A DNA stretch of 64,000 nt from an uncultured Altererythrobacter sp. (GCA_913055875.1 CAJXJY010000002.1:186001-250000), one strand, 5' to 3'. Shown: positions 54,204 through 63,627, counted from the first letter of the stretch. Program-made: numbers and translations. The notes: generated from the sequence alone by a model not told the origin.

Positions 54204-56729
54204 CTAGTAGATGCCGCCCTGGTCCTCGACGAAATCGCCCGCCGCATCGTCCCGGCCGGAGCGTTGCAGCGCGTTCTCGTTGGCTTCGCGTCCGCGGCGG
54301 ATGAGGGCGAGAATCTGCTCGCGGCGGTTCTCGATCTCGTCGGCGCGCGTTTTGCGCGGCGGCTCGGTGTCGGGCTTGAACGCTTCCCAGATGATCGCCG
54401 TTTTGGGATCGCTCGTCGGCATCCCGTCGAACACGCGCTTGCCGCTGCGCCGGTCGATCCGGACCATTCGCACGCCCGGCGGTGCGACGAAAGGATCGCC
54501 GCTCCAGCGGTCCCTGGTTTCCCGCACGAACTGCTTGAAGATCGGCGCCGCGGTGTTGCCGCCCTCGATCCATCCGCCGAGATTGCGCGGCTGGTCGAAG
54601 CCGAGATAGAGCCCCGCGACGTAGTCCGACGATCCGCCCACGAACCAGGCATTGGTCGGACCGGTGGTGGTGCCGGTCTTGCCGAACAGCGGCAGGCCGA
54701 GATCGCGCAGCCGGGTGGCGGTGCCGCGCTGGACCACGCCGGTCAGCATGTGCTGCACCTGGAAGGCGGTGCGCGGATCCATCACCTGCTCGCCCCCCGG
54801 AGCGATGCGGGGCATCGGCTGGCCGTCCCATTCGGCCATGTTGCAGCCGGTGCATTCGCGCTTGTCGGCGCGCCAGATCACCTTGCCGCGGCGGTCCTGG
54901 ATGTAGTCGATCACCGTCGGCTCGTGCTGGCGCCCGTGATTGGCGAGCGCGGCGTAGGCGTTGACCATCCTGAGCACGGTCGTCTCGCCCGCGCCGAGCG
55001 CGAAGGCCGGATAGGGCTGGTAGGCGCCGGGCTCGGCGATATGGGTGCGCTCGAACGTCTTGATGACGTTTTCCATCCCCGAATCCATCGCAATATGGAC
55101 CGTCATCAGGTTCTTCGACTGTTCGAGGCCGTAGCGCATCGGATATTCGCCGCCGCCGCGCGAGCCGCCGAAATTGGTGAAGCACTTCTCGCCCAGCCGC
55201 GCGCCCTGGTAGTAGCAATAGACCTGGTCGGGGATCTCGGTCGCCGGGGTCATCCCCTGGTCGAGACCGGTGGCATAGACGAACGGCTTGATCGTCGATC
55301 CGGGCTGGCGCTCGGCCTGCGAGGCGCGGTTGAACGAGCCGAGCCGGTGGTCGAACCCGCCCTGCATCGCGACCACGCGGCCGGTCTGCGGATCCTCCGC
55401 CACGAAGCCGCCCGACACGCTCGGGACGGTGCGCACGCGATAGCCGTTGCCCGCGGGCGAAGCGGCGATGACGTCGCCCGCCTTCAGGTCGTTGGGCAGC
55501 CCGCTCAGCGGAAAGGTCTTGCCGTCGGCGAAACCGATCGTCGCGCTGCTCCCGGCGCGCTCGGTGACCACGCCGATGCGCCAGTCCTCGTAATTGATCG
55601 ACAGGTAGGAACTCTGCAGCTGGCGGCTCCAGTCGCCGTCGCCGAAATCGATCGTGGCGATCGGGCCGCTCCACCCCCGATTGCCGTGATAGCGCAGGAT
55701 CCCGTCGCGCAGCGCGTTGCGTGCGGCGGCCTGCATCTCGACATCGAGCGAGGTACGGACCCACAACCCGCCGGCATAGACGCTGTTCGGCCCGTCATCG
55801 GCGGATTCGCCGAAGTCGCGGATCAGCTGGCGGCGAACCTCCTCGAGGAAGTAGCCGGCATCGGCCGAACGCTGCGTACGCTGTGTCGCCAGGCCGAGCG
55901 GCCTGGCCTTGGCGGCGGAGGCTTCGCTTTCGGTGATAAAATCGTCCGCCACCATCCGGTCGAGCACGAAATTGCGCCGCGCCAGCGCGCGGTCCTCGTT
56001 CTGCTTGCGACCGTAGGTTTCGGGCGCCTTGGGCAGGATCGCTAGGAAGGCGGCCTCGTGCAGTTCGAGCTCGCCGACATCCTTGTCGAAATAGGCGCGC
56101 GAGGCCGCCTGCACCCCGAAGCTGCGCCGCCCGAGCGGGATTTCGTTGAGATAGAGCTCGAGGATTTCCTGCTTGCTCAGCACGCCCTCGATCCGGCGGG
56201 CGAGGATCATCTCCTTGAGCTTGCGGGTGACCGAATATTCGTCGCCGAGCAGCAGGATCTTGGCGAGCTGCTGGGTGATGGTCGATCCGCCGACCGCGCG
56301 CTCGCCGCTGCCCATCTTGCTGACATAGTCGATCACCGCGTTGGCCGTGCCGGTGATATCGACGCCGCCATGGCTGAAGAAGGTCTTGTCCTCGGCCGAC
56401 AGGAACGCCTCGATCAGCGTCTGCGGAAAGTCCGCATATTGCAGCTGCACGCGCCGTTCGCGGGCGTAGGAATGGACGATCTCGCCGTCGATGCCGCGCA
56501 CGACGGTCGGCAGCGGAGTCTCGTAATCGGCGAGGCTCTCGGCATCGGGCAGGCCGCGGCCGAGCACGATCCAGGCCGCGATCCACAACGCCAGGAATAT
56601 GCCGAGCGCGATCGACCCCCAGCGGAACCAGCGCTTCTCCGCCCAGTTGCGCTTGAACCAGGCGATCGCACCGCCGGCATCGCGGCGGATGCGGTAGCGG
56701 ATATAGTCGGTGGTGATCTGTTCGGCCAT
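54204..56729 (-). CDS. mrcA: Penicillin-binding protein 1A (bifunctional peptidoglycan synthase)
   Basis: An 841-residue inner-membrane protein with one anchor helix (about residues 35-57). The transglycosylase domain carries SAEDKTFFSHGGVD (catalytic Glu) near residue 110 and GGSTITQQLAK near residue 147. The transpeptidase domain carries the SxxK Ser in ERQPGSTIKPF, SKN in EQSKNLMTV and KTG in FGKTGTTTGPTNA. ATG at 56729; a frame to 56777 adds 16 residues unlike the family. It follows the amidase gene by 81 bases in the same direction. Confidence 0.95.
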   Translation of the reverse strand: MAEQITTDYIRYRIRRDAGGAIAWFKRNWAEKRWFRWGSIALGIFLALWIAAWIVLGRGLPDAESLADYETPLPTVVRGIDGEIVHSYARERRVQLQYADFPQTLIEAFLSAEDKTFFSHGGVDITGTANAVIDYVSKMGSGERAVGGSTITQQLAKILLLGDEYSVTRKLKEMILARRIEGVLSKQEILELYLNEIPLGRRSFGVQAASRAYFDKDVGELELHEAAFLAILPKAPETYGRKQNEDRALARRNFVLDRMVADDFITESEASAAKARPLGLATQRTQRSADAGYFLEEVRRQLIRDFGESADDGPNSVYAGGLWVRTSLDVEMQAAARNALRDGILRYHGNRGWSGPIATIDFGDGDWSRQLQSSYLSINYEDWRIGVVTERAGSSATIGFADGKTFPLSGLPNDLKAGDVIAASPAGNGYRVRTVPSVSGGFVAEDPQTGRVVAMQGGFDHRLGSFNRASQAERQPGSTIKPFVYATGLDQGMTPATEIPDQVYCYYQGARLGEKCFTNFGGSRGGGEYPMRYGLEQSKNLMTVHIAMDSGMENVIKTFERTHIAEPGAYQPYPAFALGAGETTVLRMVNAYAALANHGRQHEPTVIDYIQDRRGKVIWRADKRECTGCNMAEWDGQPMPRIAPGGEQVMDPRTAFQVQHMLTGVVQRGTATRLRDLGLPLFGKTGTTTGPTNAWFVGGSSDYVAGLYLGFDQPRNLGGWIEGGNTAAPIFKQFVRETRDRWSGDPFVAPPGVRMVRIDRRSGKRVFDGMPTSDPKTAIIWEAFKPDTEPPRKTRADEIENRREQILALIRRGREANENALQRSGRDDAAGDFVEDQGGIY

Positions 56730-56810
56730 GATCGATCGGCGCCCTAGCACGCTCTTTTCCTCTGGCACCAGCGCCATTGCGATGAAATGAACACCGCCAT
56801 GCGCAGCGGC

Positions 56811-57680
56811 TCAGGCCCCGGCCTGCCGGGCGAAGAAGATGCGGATCGCGCGCGCCATCACCCGGGCGAAGTCGCGTTGGCCTTCGGGCGAGGTCAGCTG
56901 GCGCGCGTCGTCGGGGTTCGAGACGAAACCGGATTCGTAGAGCACCGCGGGCACGTCGGGCGCGCGCAGCACCGCCAGCGCGGCGGCGCGGCGCTCCTGC
57001 GGGTGGAAGCGCAGCACGCCCCTGCCCTCGCGGGTGATGAGATCGGCGAATTCGGCCGAGGTCTGCTGCACGCGGCGCTGCGACAATTCGACGAGGATAT
57101 CCCCGACCGCGTCGCTCTGGTCCTCGATCCGCACGCCGTTGACCTCGTCGGCCGCGTTTTCGCGCTCGGCGAAGCGCGCCGCCGCCTCGCTCGAAGCCCT
57201 GGTCGACAGCGTGTAGATGCTGGCGCCGCGCACGCCCTCGACCTCCCCGGCGGAATCGGCGTGGATCGACACGAACAGGTCGGCCCCCATCCGGCGCGCA
57301 ATCTCGGGCCGCTCCTCGAGCACGAGGAAGCTGTCGTCCTCGCGCGTCAGCGCGACGCGGATGCCGCCCTGCTCGACCAGTTCGTCGCGCAGCGCGAGCG
57401 CGAGGCCGAGCACGATATCCTTCTCGCGATAGCCCGCCCCGCTCGCGCCCGGGTCCTTGCCGCCGTGCCCGGCATCGATCACGACCAGCGGCCGCGTGCG
57501 GTCCTGCGGCCCGTAGATCGGCGGCAGGTCGACCGGATCGCCCGCTTCGGGCAGCAGCACGCGGACGACGTAGTCGCGCCCCAGATGCGGCACCGGGATC
57601 GTCAGCCCGAACGCGTAGAGCCCGCCCAGCAGCACCAGCGGGGCGAGGAAGATCAGCCAGATCTGCGCGCGCATCGACAT
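56811..57680 (-). CDS. N-acetylmuramoyl-L-alanine amidase
   Basis: A 289-residue zinc amidase of the Amidase_3 (AmiC/AmiA) type that cuts peptidoglycan side chains, for instance during cell separation. It has an N-terminal membrane or signal helix (WLIFLAPLVLLGGLYAFG). The zinc ligands and catalytic Glu lie in VIDAGHGGKDPGASG, YREKDIVL, FVSIHADSAGE and LYESGFVSNPDDAR. The ATG at 57680 has a second candidate at 57674. The amidase-mrcA-prfB order, with rne on the other strand, is a conserved alphaproteobacterial arrangement. Confidence 0.94.
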   Translation of the reverse strand: MSMRAQIWLIFLAPLVLLGGLYAFGLTIPVPHLGRDYVVRVLLPEAGDPVDLPPIYGPQDRTRPLVVIDAGHGGKDPGASGAGYREKDIVLGLALALRDELVEQGGIRVALTREDDSFLVLEERPEIARRMGADLFVSIHADSAGEVEGVRGASIYTLSTRASSEAAARFAERENAADEVNGVRIEDQSDAVGDILVELSQRRVQQTSAEFADLITREGRGVLRFHPQERRAAALAVLRAPDVPAVLYESGFVSNPDDARQLTSPEGQRDFARVMARAIRIFFARQAGA

Positions 57681-58119
57681 TGCGCAACCGCGTTACGGTG
57701 TTGCGGAGGGAATGCGCAATATGGTTGCGGGATGAAACCCACGGTGCTAGCCATCCGCTCGCCGGGAGAACCCCGATCCGATCCAGCGCAATTTGCCCCG
57801 CAAGTTGCCCGAATCGGGGCGAAAACCGGTTGCGGCGGAGCGTCTCGCCCCGCCCGTTCACAGGTTGATGCACGAATGAGTATGTCCCCCCCGCTTTTGC
57901 AGTCCGCACCTTCGGGTCGCGCCGCTGCCGCTGCGGGCCGGACCGCGCTCGCAAAGCGCAATCGCATTCCTGCAGACGCATCACTCCGGCACCGCGCAGG
58001 GTCGCGCGCTCGCCGGTCAGATAACGCCGCCCCCTCGCTCGTCGAAGGCGGCTCCCACCACAAAAGGCGCCACAATCCGGTGAGGGAAGCCCCTCCCGGC
58101 TGCGCCCGGAGAATATACA
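57681..58119. promoter_or_regulatory. Divergent regulatory region amidase/rne with long rne leader
   Basis: A 439-base stretch with no gene I can support on either strand. It holds the divergent promoters of the amidase operon and of rne. The rne side has several GC-rich stem candidates, the last being CCCCTCCCGGCTGCGCCCGGAG just before AATATACAATGG. A long, structured 5' leader is the hallmark of RNase E autoregulation in other bacteria, where the enzyme cuts its own leader. Promoter boxes were not clear enough to place. Confidence 0.5.
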
Positions 58120-60780
58120 ATGGCAACGCGCATGCTCATCGATGCGCGCCACACCGAAGAAACGCGTGTGGCGGTGCTCAAGGGAAACCGGATTGAGGAG
58201 TTCGATTTCGAATCTGCCGAACACAAGCAGATCAAGGGCAATATCTATCTTGCGAAAGTAACCAGGGTCGAACCGTCGCTGCAGGCGGCGTTCGTCGATT
58301 TCGGCGGCAACCGCCACGGTTTCCTCGCCTTCAGCGAAATCCATCCCGACTATTACCAGATTCCGCAGGCGGATCGCGAAAAGCTGCTCGCCGAAGAGGC
58401 CGAGGCGGCCGAGGAAGAGGCCCGCCTGCGCGCCGAGGAAGAGGAAAAGGGCAATCTCCCCGGCGACGAATACGACGCCGAGGACGAGGAATCCTCCGAA
58501 GCGCTGGTCGAGGAAATCGCCGAGGACGGCCTCGAAGAAATCGATACCAGCGAAAAGGACAAGGTCGCGACGATCGAGGAAGGACACCTCGAGAACGGCG
58601 ACGACGACGAAGACGACGATTCCGACGAAGACGATTCGGACGACGACGCCTCCGACAACAAGGCGAAGAAGGGCCGCCGGGGCCGCGGCCGCCGTCAGGG
58701 CAAGGGCAAGGGCCAGAAATCGCGCGCCAAGGAAGTCGACGAAGTGCGGGCCAAGCGCCAGGCGCTGCGCCGCCGCTACAAGATCCAGGACGTCATCCAG
58801 CGCCGCCAGGTGCTGCTGGTGCAGGTGGTCAAGGAAGAGCGCGGCAACAAGGGCGCTGCGCTGACCACCTATCTCAGCCTTGCCGGGCGCTACACCGTGC
58901 TGATGCCGAACAGCAGCCATGGCGGCGGCATTTCGCGCAAGATTTCCAATGCCGGCGACCGCAAGCGGTTGAAGCAGATCGTCTCCGACCTGAAGTTGCC
59001 GCGGACGATGGGGCTGATCGTGCGCACCGCCGGCCTCAGCCGGACCAAGACCGAGATCAAGCGCGACTTCGACTATCTCGCCCGGCTGTGGGACGAAATT
59101 CGCGAGAAGACGCTTTCCTCGAGCGCACCGACGCTGATCCATTCGGACAGCGACCTGATCAAGCGCGCCATCCGCGACATCTACAACCGCGAGATCAACG
59201 AAGTCGTGGTCGAAGGCGAGGAAGGCTACAAATCGGCCAAGCAGTTCATGAAGCTGCTGATGCCGAGCCATGCACGCCGGGTGAAGGCCTATTCGGACCC
59301 CGTCCCGCTGTTCCAGCGTTACGGCGCCGAGGACCAGTTGCGCGCGATGTACGATCCGGTGGTGCAGCTCAAATCGGGCGGCTACCTTGTCATCAACCCG
59401 ACCGAGGCGCTGGTCTCGATCGACATCAACTCGGGCCGCTCGACCCGCGAGCACGGGATCGAGCAGACCGCCACCGCGACCAATATCGAGGCGGCCAAGG
59501 AAATCGCCCGCCAGCTGCGCCTGCGCGACATGGCCGGGCTGGTGGTGATCGACTTCATCGACATGGAATACAATTCCAACACGCGGAAGGTCGAACGCGC
59601 GATGAAGGACGCGCTCAAGAACGACCGCGCGCGGATCCAGGTCGGCCGCATTTCGGGCTTCGGGCTGATGGAAATGAGCCGCCAGCGGCTGCGCACCGGC
59701 GTGCTTGAGGCGACCACGCGCGAGTGCCCGCATTGCGACGGCACCGGGCTGGTCCGCACCGCGTCGTCCGCCGGCCTCTCGGCGCTGCGCCTGATCGAGG
59801 ACGAAGCGGCCAAGGGCAAGGGCACGATCATCACCCTCGCCGCCAGCACCGAGGCGGCGGTCTATTTGCTCAATTCCAAGCGCGCCGACCTGGTCGAGAT
59901 CGAGGAGCGCTACGGCGTCAGGGTCGAGATCGTCCCAGAAGGCGAGGACGAAGGCGCGAAGATGGACATTTCGAGCTCGGGCCCGCGCCCGACCGAGGCG
60001 CCCAGGTTCGAGCCGATCGTCGACGATGACGAGGAAGAAGACGAGGCCGAGGACGATTCCTACGACGAGGAGGACGACGACGACAAGCCCCGGAAGAAGC
60101 GTCGCCGCCGGGGCGGGCGCGGCCGCAAGAAGCAGGCCGGCGACCGGTCGGCGGACGATGACGGCGACGACGAAGACGGTGACGACGCGTCGGACAATTC
60201 GTCGGACGACGAGGACGGCAAGCCCAAGAAGAAACGCCGCCGTCGCGGTGGACGTGGCCGGCGCGGCGGCAAGAACCGCAACAAGGGCGGCCAGGACGGC
60301 GACAGCTCCGCCAGCGACGACAATGCCAGGGACGTGACCGGTGACGAGGCCCGGAAGCTCGATGAGGTCGCCGACCAGGTCAAGGACGACATGGCGGTTG
60401 TCGCGGGTCCGGACGATGCGGCGGAGACCGCCGAAGCGGCGGCCGAGGAGAAGCCCAAGCCGAAACGCCGCACGCGCAGGAAGAAGGCGGACGAGGCGGA
60501 GGCCGAAACCGCTCCCGAGGAAGCCGAAAAGCCGAAGAAGCGTACGCGCCGCAAGAAGGCCGAAGCCTCACCGCCGGAGGGGGGTGACGAGGCCGCTCCC
60601 GAAGCGGAGGACAAGCCCAAGCCGAAGCGGACACGCAGGAAGAAGGCGGATGCGGACGACGGCGAGGAAGCCGCCAAGCCGGCGAAATCCAGGGCCAAAG
60701 CCAAGGAAGATGCGCCCGACGCGGCAGAGGCGGAACCCGCCAAGCGCACAGGCTGGTGGCAGCGGACCTTCGGCGAATAA
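58120..60780 (+). CDS. rne: Ribonuclease E with a giant insertion in its S1 domain
   Basis: An 886-residue endoribonuclease. Residues 1-85 start the S1 domain (FVDFGGNRHGFLAFSEIHPD). Residues ~86-225 are an insertion: a Glu-rich helix, an Asp/Ser-rich acidic run and a Lys/Arg/Gly block, before the S1 fold resumes. The catalytic DNase-I-like site SIDINSGRSTREH lies near residue 435 and the zinc-link CPHCDGTG near residue 536. From ~620 to the end is a disordered scaffold of alternating acidic and KKRRRRGGRGRR-type basic blocks. ATG at 58120. The large split of S1 is typical of alphaproteobacteria, but this one is very long. Confidence 0.94.
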   Translation: MATRMLIDARHTEETRVAVLKGNRIEEFDFESAEHKQIKGNIYLAKVTRVEPSLQAAFVDFGGNRHGFLAFSEIHPDYYQIPQADREKLLAEEAEAAEEEARLRAEEEEKGNLPGDEYDAEDEESSEALVEEIAEDGLEEIDTSEKDKVATIEEGHLENGDDDEDDDSDEDDSDDDASDNKAKKGRRGRGRRQGKGKGQKSRAKEVDEVRAKRQALRRRYKIQDVIQRRQVLLVQVVKEERGNKGAALTTYLSLAGRYTVLMPNSSHGGGISRKISNAGDRKRLKQIVSDLKLPRTMGLIVRTAGLSRTKTEIKRDFDYLARLWDEIREKTLSSSAPTLIHSDSDLIKRAIRDIYNREINEVVVEGEEGYKSAKQFMKLLMPSHARRVKAYSDPVPLFQRYGAEDQLRAMYDPVVQLKSGGYLVINPTEALVSIDINSGRSTREHGIEQTATATNIEAAKEIARQLRLRDMAGLVVIDFIDMEYNSNTRKVERAMKDALKNDRARIQVGRISGFGLMEMSRQRLRTGVLEATTRECPHCDGTGLVRTASSAGLSALRLIEDEAAKGKGTIITLAASTEAAVYLLNSKRADLVEIEERYGVRVEIVPEGEDEGAKMDISSSGPRPTEAPRFEPIVDDDEEEDEAEDDSYDEEDDDDKPRKKRRRRGGRGRKKQAGDRSADDDGDDEDGDDASDNSSDDEDGKPKKKRRRRGGRGRRGGKNRNKGGQDGDSSASDDNARDVTGDEARKLDEVADQVKDDMAVVAGPDDAAETAEAAAEEKPKPKRRTRRKKADEAEAETAPEEAEKPKKRTRRKKAEASPPEGGDEAAPEAEDKPKPKRTRRKKADADDGEEAAKPAKSRAKAKEDAPDAAEAEPAKRTGWWQRTFGE

Positions 60781-60790
60781 TCTGTAACCT

Positions 60791-60823
60791 GTGAAGGCGG
60801 GAGCGCTACGCCCCCGCCTTCAC
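60791..60823. terminator. Bidirectional terminator-like hairpin after rne
   Basis: GTGAAGGCGGG at 60791-60801 pairs with CCCGCCTTCAC at 60813-60823, an 11-bp perfect stem with an 11-base loop. It begins 10 bases after the rne stop and spans the last codons of the convergent methyltransferase gene. It has no long T run on either side, so strength is uncertain. Confidence 0.65.
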
Positions 60824-61441
60824 GCCCACTCCCCACTCGTTCCAGCCGATCGATCTGGGTGTCTGCGGCAGATAGGCCGCGCCCATCGGCTCGACCGCAA
60901 ACCCGCCCGCGCGCACTGCTTCGGTGACGGGGCGGGTCAGGTGGCAGCCGCCCGCGAAGGGCTTCCAGTACGGCTCGATCCGGTCCTGCCACGCCGCCAC
61001 CTTCGCATCGGGCGCGCGGCCGTGTTCGAGGAACAGCAGCTTCCCGCCCGGCTTCAGAATACGGCGCATTTCCTTCACCACTTGGGCCTGATCCTGCACC
61101 GAGCACATCGTATAGGTGCACACGACGGTGTCGAAGCTATCGTCTTCGAAGGGAATATCCTCGCCGATACCGTCGCGGATATCGGCCTGCCAGCCCTTCT
61201 TGCGCGCCTCGGCCTGCGCGTATTCGAGCAGCTTTCCGCCCGGATCGATCCCGGCATAGCGGGTGATCGCATCGGCGCGGTAGAATTGCTGGTTGATCCC
61301 GCCCCCGCAGCCCAGTTCGAACACCGCGCCTTCGGCCAGCGGGACCACCTGCCCGCGCAATTTCATGATCGGCTTCATGCCGCAGGCAAACCTGATCACC
61401 CGGGGTACTCCGTGCCGATCCCACCAATCCGCCAGGCCCAT
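60806..61441 (-). CDS. Class I SAM-dependent methyltransferase
   Basis: A 211-residue cytoplasmic methyltransferase of the UbiE/Methyltransf_11 type. Motif I is VFELGCGGGINQQFY near residue 42, followed by YAGIDPGGKLLEYA. Motif II/III is SFDTVVCTYTMCSV and LKPGGKLLFLEHG. The pattern resembles phospholipid or quinone methyltransferases, but the substrate is not decidable. Convergent with rne; the stop lies in the shared hairpin. Confidence 0.85.
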   Translation of the reverse strand: MGLADWWDRHGVPRVIRFACGMKPIMKLRGQVVPLAEGAVFELGCGGGINQQFYRADAITRYAGIDPGGKLLEYAQAEARKKGWQADIRDGIGEDIPFEDDSFDTVVCTYTMCSVQDQAQVVKEMRRILKPGGKLLFLEHGRAPDAKVAAWQDRIEPYWKPFAGGCHLTRPVTEAVRAGGFAVEPMGAAYLPQTPRSIGWNEWGVGVKAGA

Positions 61442-61505
61442 GGTCGTTTTCCCCTTCCCTTTCCCGATTTCCGCGGCATTCTAGCCGACGGGGAGAGGAC
61501 TGGCC

Positions 61506-62402
61506 ATGAGCAGGGTACACCGCACGCCCGACGCGCGCTTTGCCGACATTCCGGATTATCCGTTCGATCCGCGCTACCATGTGCTCGAAGACGGGCTGCG
61601 GCTGCATTATGTCGACGAGGGTCCGCGCGACGCGACGCCGGTGCTGATGCTGCATGGGGAGCCGAGCTGGAGCTTTCTCTACCGCAAGATGATCGGGCCG
61701 GTGGTCGAAGCGGGCTATCGCGTGCTCGCCCCCGACCTGATCGGCTTCGGCAAGTCCGACAAGCCGACCGACAGGAATGCCTATACCTATGCCGGACACG
61801 TCGCATGGATGCGCGAATGGATCGATGCCATGGGCCTGAAGAACGTCGTGCTGGCGTGTCAGGACTGGGGCTCGCTGATCGGCCTGCGGCTGGTAGCCGA
61901 CGTCCCGCATTGCTTTGCCGCGGTGGTCCTCTCGAATGGCGGGTTGCCCGAAGGACAGGATCCGCCCAGGGCCTTCAACGCGTGGCGGCGCTTTTCCAAA
62001 TACAGCCCTGTCTTCCCCGTCGGGCGTATCCTCCAGCGCGCCACCACCACGAAACTGCCTTCCGAAGTCGTAGCCGCCTACGATGCGCCGTTCGACACCC
62101 GCGCGAGCAAGGCCTGCGCGCGCATTTTCCCGAGCCTCGTGCCGCTGGGAGAGAACGTCGCGGTGCCCGACCAGCAACGGGCATGGAAATCGCTCGAAAC
62201 GTTCGACAAGCCCTTCACCTGCTGTTTCTCCGACCGCGATCCGATCACCCGCGGTGGCGATGCGGCATTCCGCGAGCGGGTCCCCGGCGCGCGCGACAAC
62301 GATCTCCATCGCACGCTCAAGGGCGGCCATTTCATTCAGGAGGACGACCCGCACGGATTCGTCGCGGCGATCCTCGATACGGCGAGAAAAGCAGGGGTCT
62401 GA
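61506..62402 (+). CDS. dhmA: Haloalkane dehalogenase (subfamily I)
   Basis: A 298-residue alpha/beta hydrolase with the haloalkane dehalogenase signature. Nucleophile Asp120 is in ACQDWGSLIG, catalytic His275 in GGHFIQED. HGEPSWSFLYRKM carries the oxyanion-hole and halide-binding Trp residues. CFSDRDPITRGGD holds the third acid candidate. These HLD-I proteins cleave carbon-halogen bonds, though natural substrates are mostly unknown. No signal peptide. Divergent from the methyltransferase gene; the next gene is 72 bases downstream. Confidence 0.85.
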   Translation: MSRVHRTPDARFADIPDYPFDPRYHVLEDGLRLHYVDEGPRDATPVLMLHGEPSWSFLYRKMIGPVVEAGYRVLAPDLIGFGKSDKPTDRNAYTYAGHVAWMREWIDAMGLKNVVLACQDWGSLIGLRLVADVPHCFAAVVLSNGGLPEGQDPPRAFNAWRRFSKYSPVFPVGRILQRATTTKLPSEVVAAYDAPFDTRASKACARIFPSLVPLGENVAVPDQQRAWKSLETFDKPFTCCFSDRDPITRGGDAAFRERVPGARDNDLHRTLKGGHFIQEDDPHGFVAAILDTARKAGV

Positions 62403-62474
62403 CGCGAATCGGCTTCACCGGGCCGGGGATTGCTTCTAAGGGCGCGCTTTGCCCCCTCGCCTCCGGATTGAACC

Positions 62475-63491
62475 ATGAGCCAGACGATCGCACCGCTTCG
62501 CATTCCCGAAGAAGCCAGGCAGCGCGTGCGCCTGCTGTTCATGGCCAAGCACGCGCTGTGGGGCGGCGGGATGCATCCCGAAGACGGCAATCACGCGATC
62601 TATCATCACGAGGTCCGCACGACGCTCGAAGGGCTCGGCCTCAATCTCCGGCTCGAGAACAGCTACGACGTGCTGTTCACCGATCCCGGCGTGGATTTCG
62701 TCTTTCCGCTGCTCAATCGCGGCGGGTTCGTGAACAGCGAGATGCTGATCCCGATCCTCTGCAACATGCACCGCATCCCGTATCTCGGGGCGATGCCGTT
62801 CCTGCGCGGGCTCGGCGACGACAAGTCGGTCTCCAAGCTGGTCTGCGCCCATGCCGGCGTGCCGACCGCGCCGTGGTTCTGTTACCGCCGCGGCGCGCCG
62901 GTGCTCGAAAAGGACCTCCCGCCTTCGCCGGATGGCCGCTGGGTCATCAAGCCCAACGCTTCCTCGGCCAGCTGGGGCATTTCCGACGCGTTCGACTGGC
63001 AGGGCGTGGCCAATGCGGTCGCTGGCATCCATGGTCAGGGCCACGACGCGATCGTCGAGCCCTATCTCGACGGCTACGACGTGCAATGCGCCTTCGTCAC
63101 CATACACGACGAGCCGGTGGCGCTACCGATGCTGTGGTACGAGCGCGAGGACACCCAGAAGCTGTGGACCTATTACGAGAAGCGCGACCTGGTGCAGAAC
63201 ACGGAGAAATCCGCGCTCAAGCGCTTCGACCATGCGGAATTCGCGCCGAAGATCACCGGGATGGCGAAGAAGGTGGCGCAGGAATTCATGCCGTTCGATT
63301 ACGGCCGGATCGAATTCCGCGTCGACCTCAAGACCGGCGACATCAATTTCATCGAGATCAATCTCAACTGCAATCTGTGGTCGGAAAAGGTCATGGCCAA
63401 GGCCGCCGGCCATGCCGGGTTCAGCCATGCCGACGTGCTCGAAACGTTGCTCGCCGAAGCCTGGCGGCGCAATGCTCTGATCGCGGCCTGA
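62475..63491 (+). CDS. ATP-grasp ligase (D-Ala-D-Ala ligase/glutathione synthase-like)
   Basis: A 338-residue ATP-grasp protein. The ATP-binding loop is GRWVIKPNASSASWGI near residue 155, with the variable VEPYLDGYDVQCAFV and the Mg-binding FRVDLKTGDINFIEINLNCN near residue 280. It resembles the D-alanine--D-alanine ligase group, but a canonical substrate motif is not evident, so the amino acid joined is unknown. It follows the dehalogenase gene in the same direction. Confidence 0.75.
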   Translation: MSQTIAPLRIPEEARQRVRLLFMAKHALWGGGMHPEDGNHAIYHHEVRTTLEGLGLNLRLENSYDVLFTDPGVDFVFPLLNRGGFVNSEMLIPILCNMHRIPYLGAMPFLRGLGDDKSVSKLVCAHAGVPTAPWFCYRRGAPVLEKDLPPSPDGRWVIKPNASSASWGISDAFDWQGVANAVAGIHGQGHDAIVEPYLDGYDVQCAFVTIHDEPVALPMLWYEREDTQKLWTYYEKRDLVQNTEKSALKRFDHAEFAPKITGMAKKVAQEFMPFDYGRIEFRVDLKTGDINFIEINLNCNLWSEKVMAKAAGHAGFSHADVLETLLAEAWRRNALIAA

Positions 63492-63599
63492 CCCTGCACG
63501 CGAAATCCGTTCACCCGCCTATTCCGCGCTGTCCTACACAAGGGTGGCCTGCTACCCCGGTCGCATGGCCGAAAATCCGTCTTGCAAGCGACCGTTACA

Positions 63600-63627
63600 C
63601 CGGTGCCCGTCGGGCAGCGGCTTTTTT
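63600..63627 (+). terminator. Intrinsic terminator
   Basis: CCGGTGCCC and GGGCAGCGG form a nine-position stem with one mismatch and a three-base loop. CTTTTTTG follows directly. It lies 108 bases after the ATP-grasp stop and is the best formed single-sided terminator in the window. It may end the ATP-grasp message or a short transcript started in the gap (see findings). Confidence 0.8.

Noticed and set aside
55795-59733. A 1312-codon frame spanning mrcA, the amidase and rne on the minus strand
   Set aside because: It crosses three well-supported genes in the wrong frame or strand and has no coherent domain; it is a chance long frame in GC-rich DNA.
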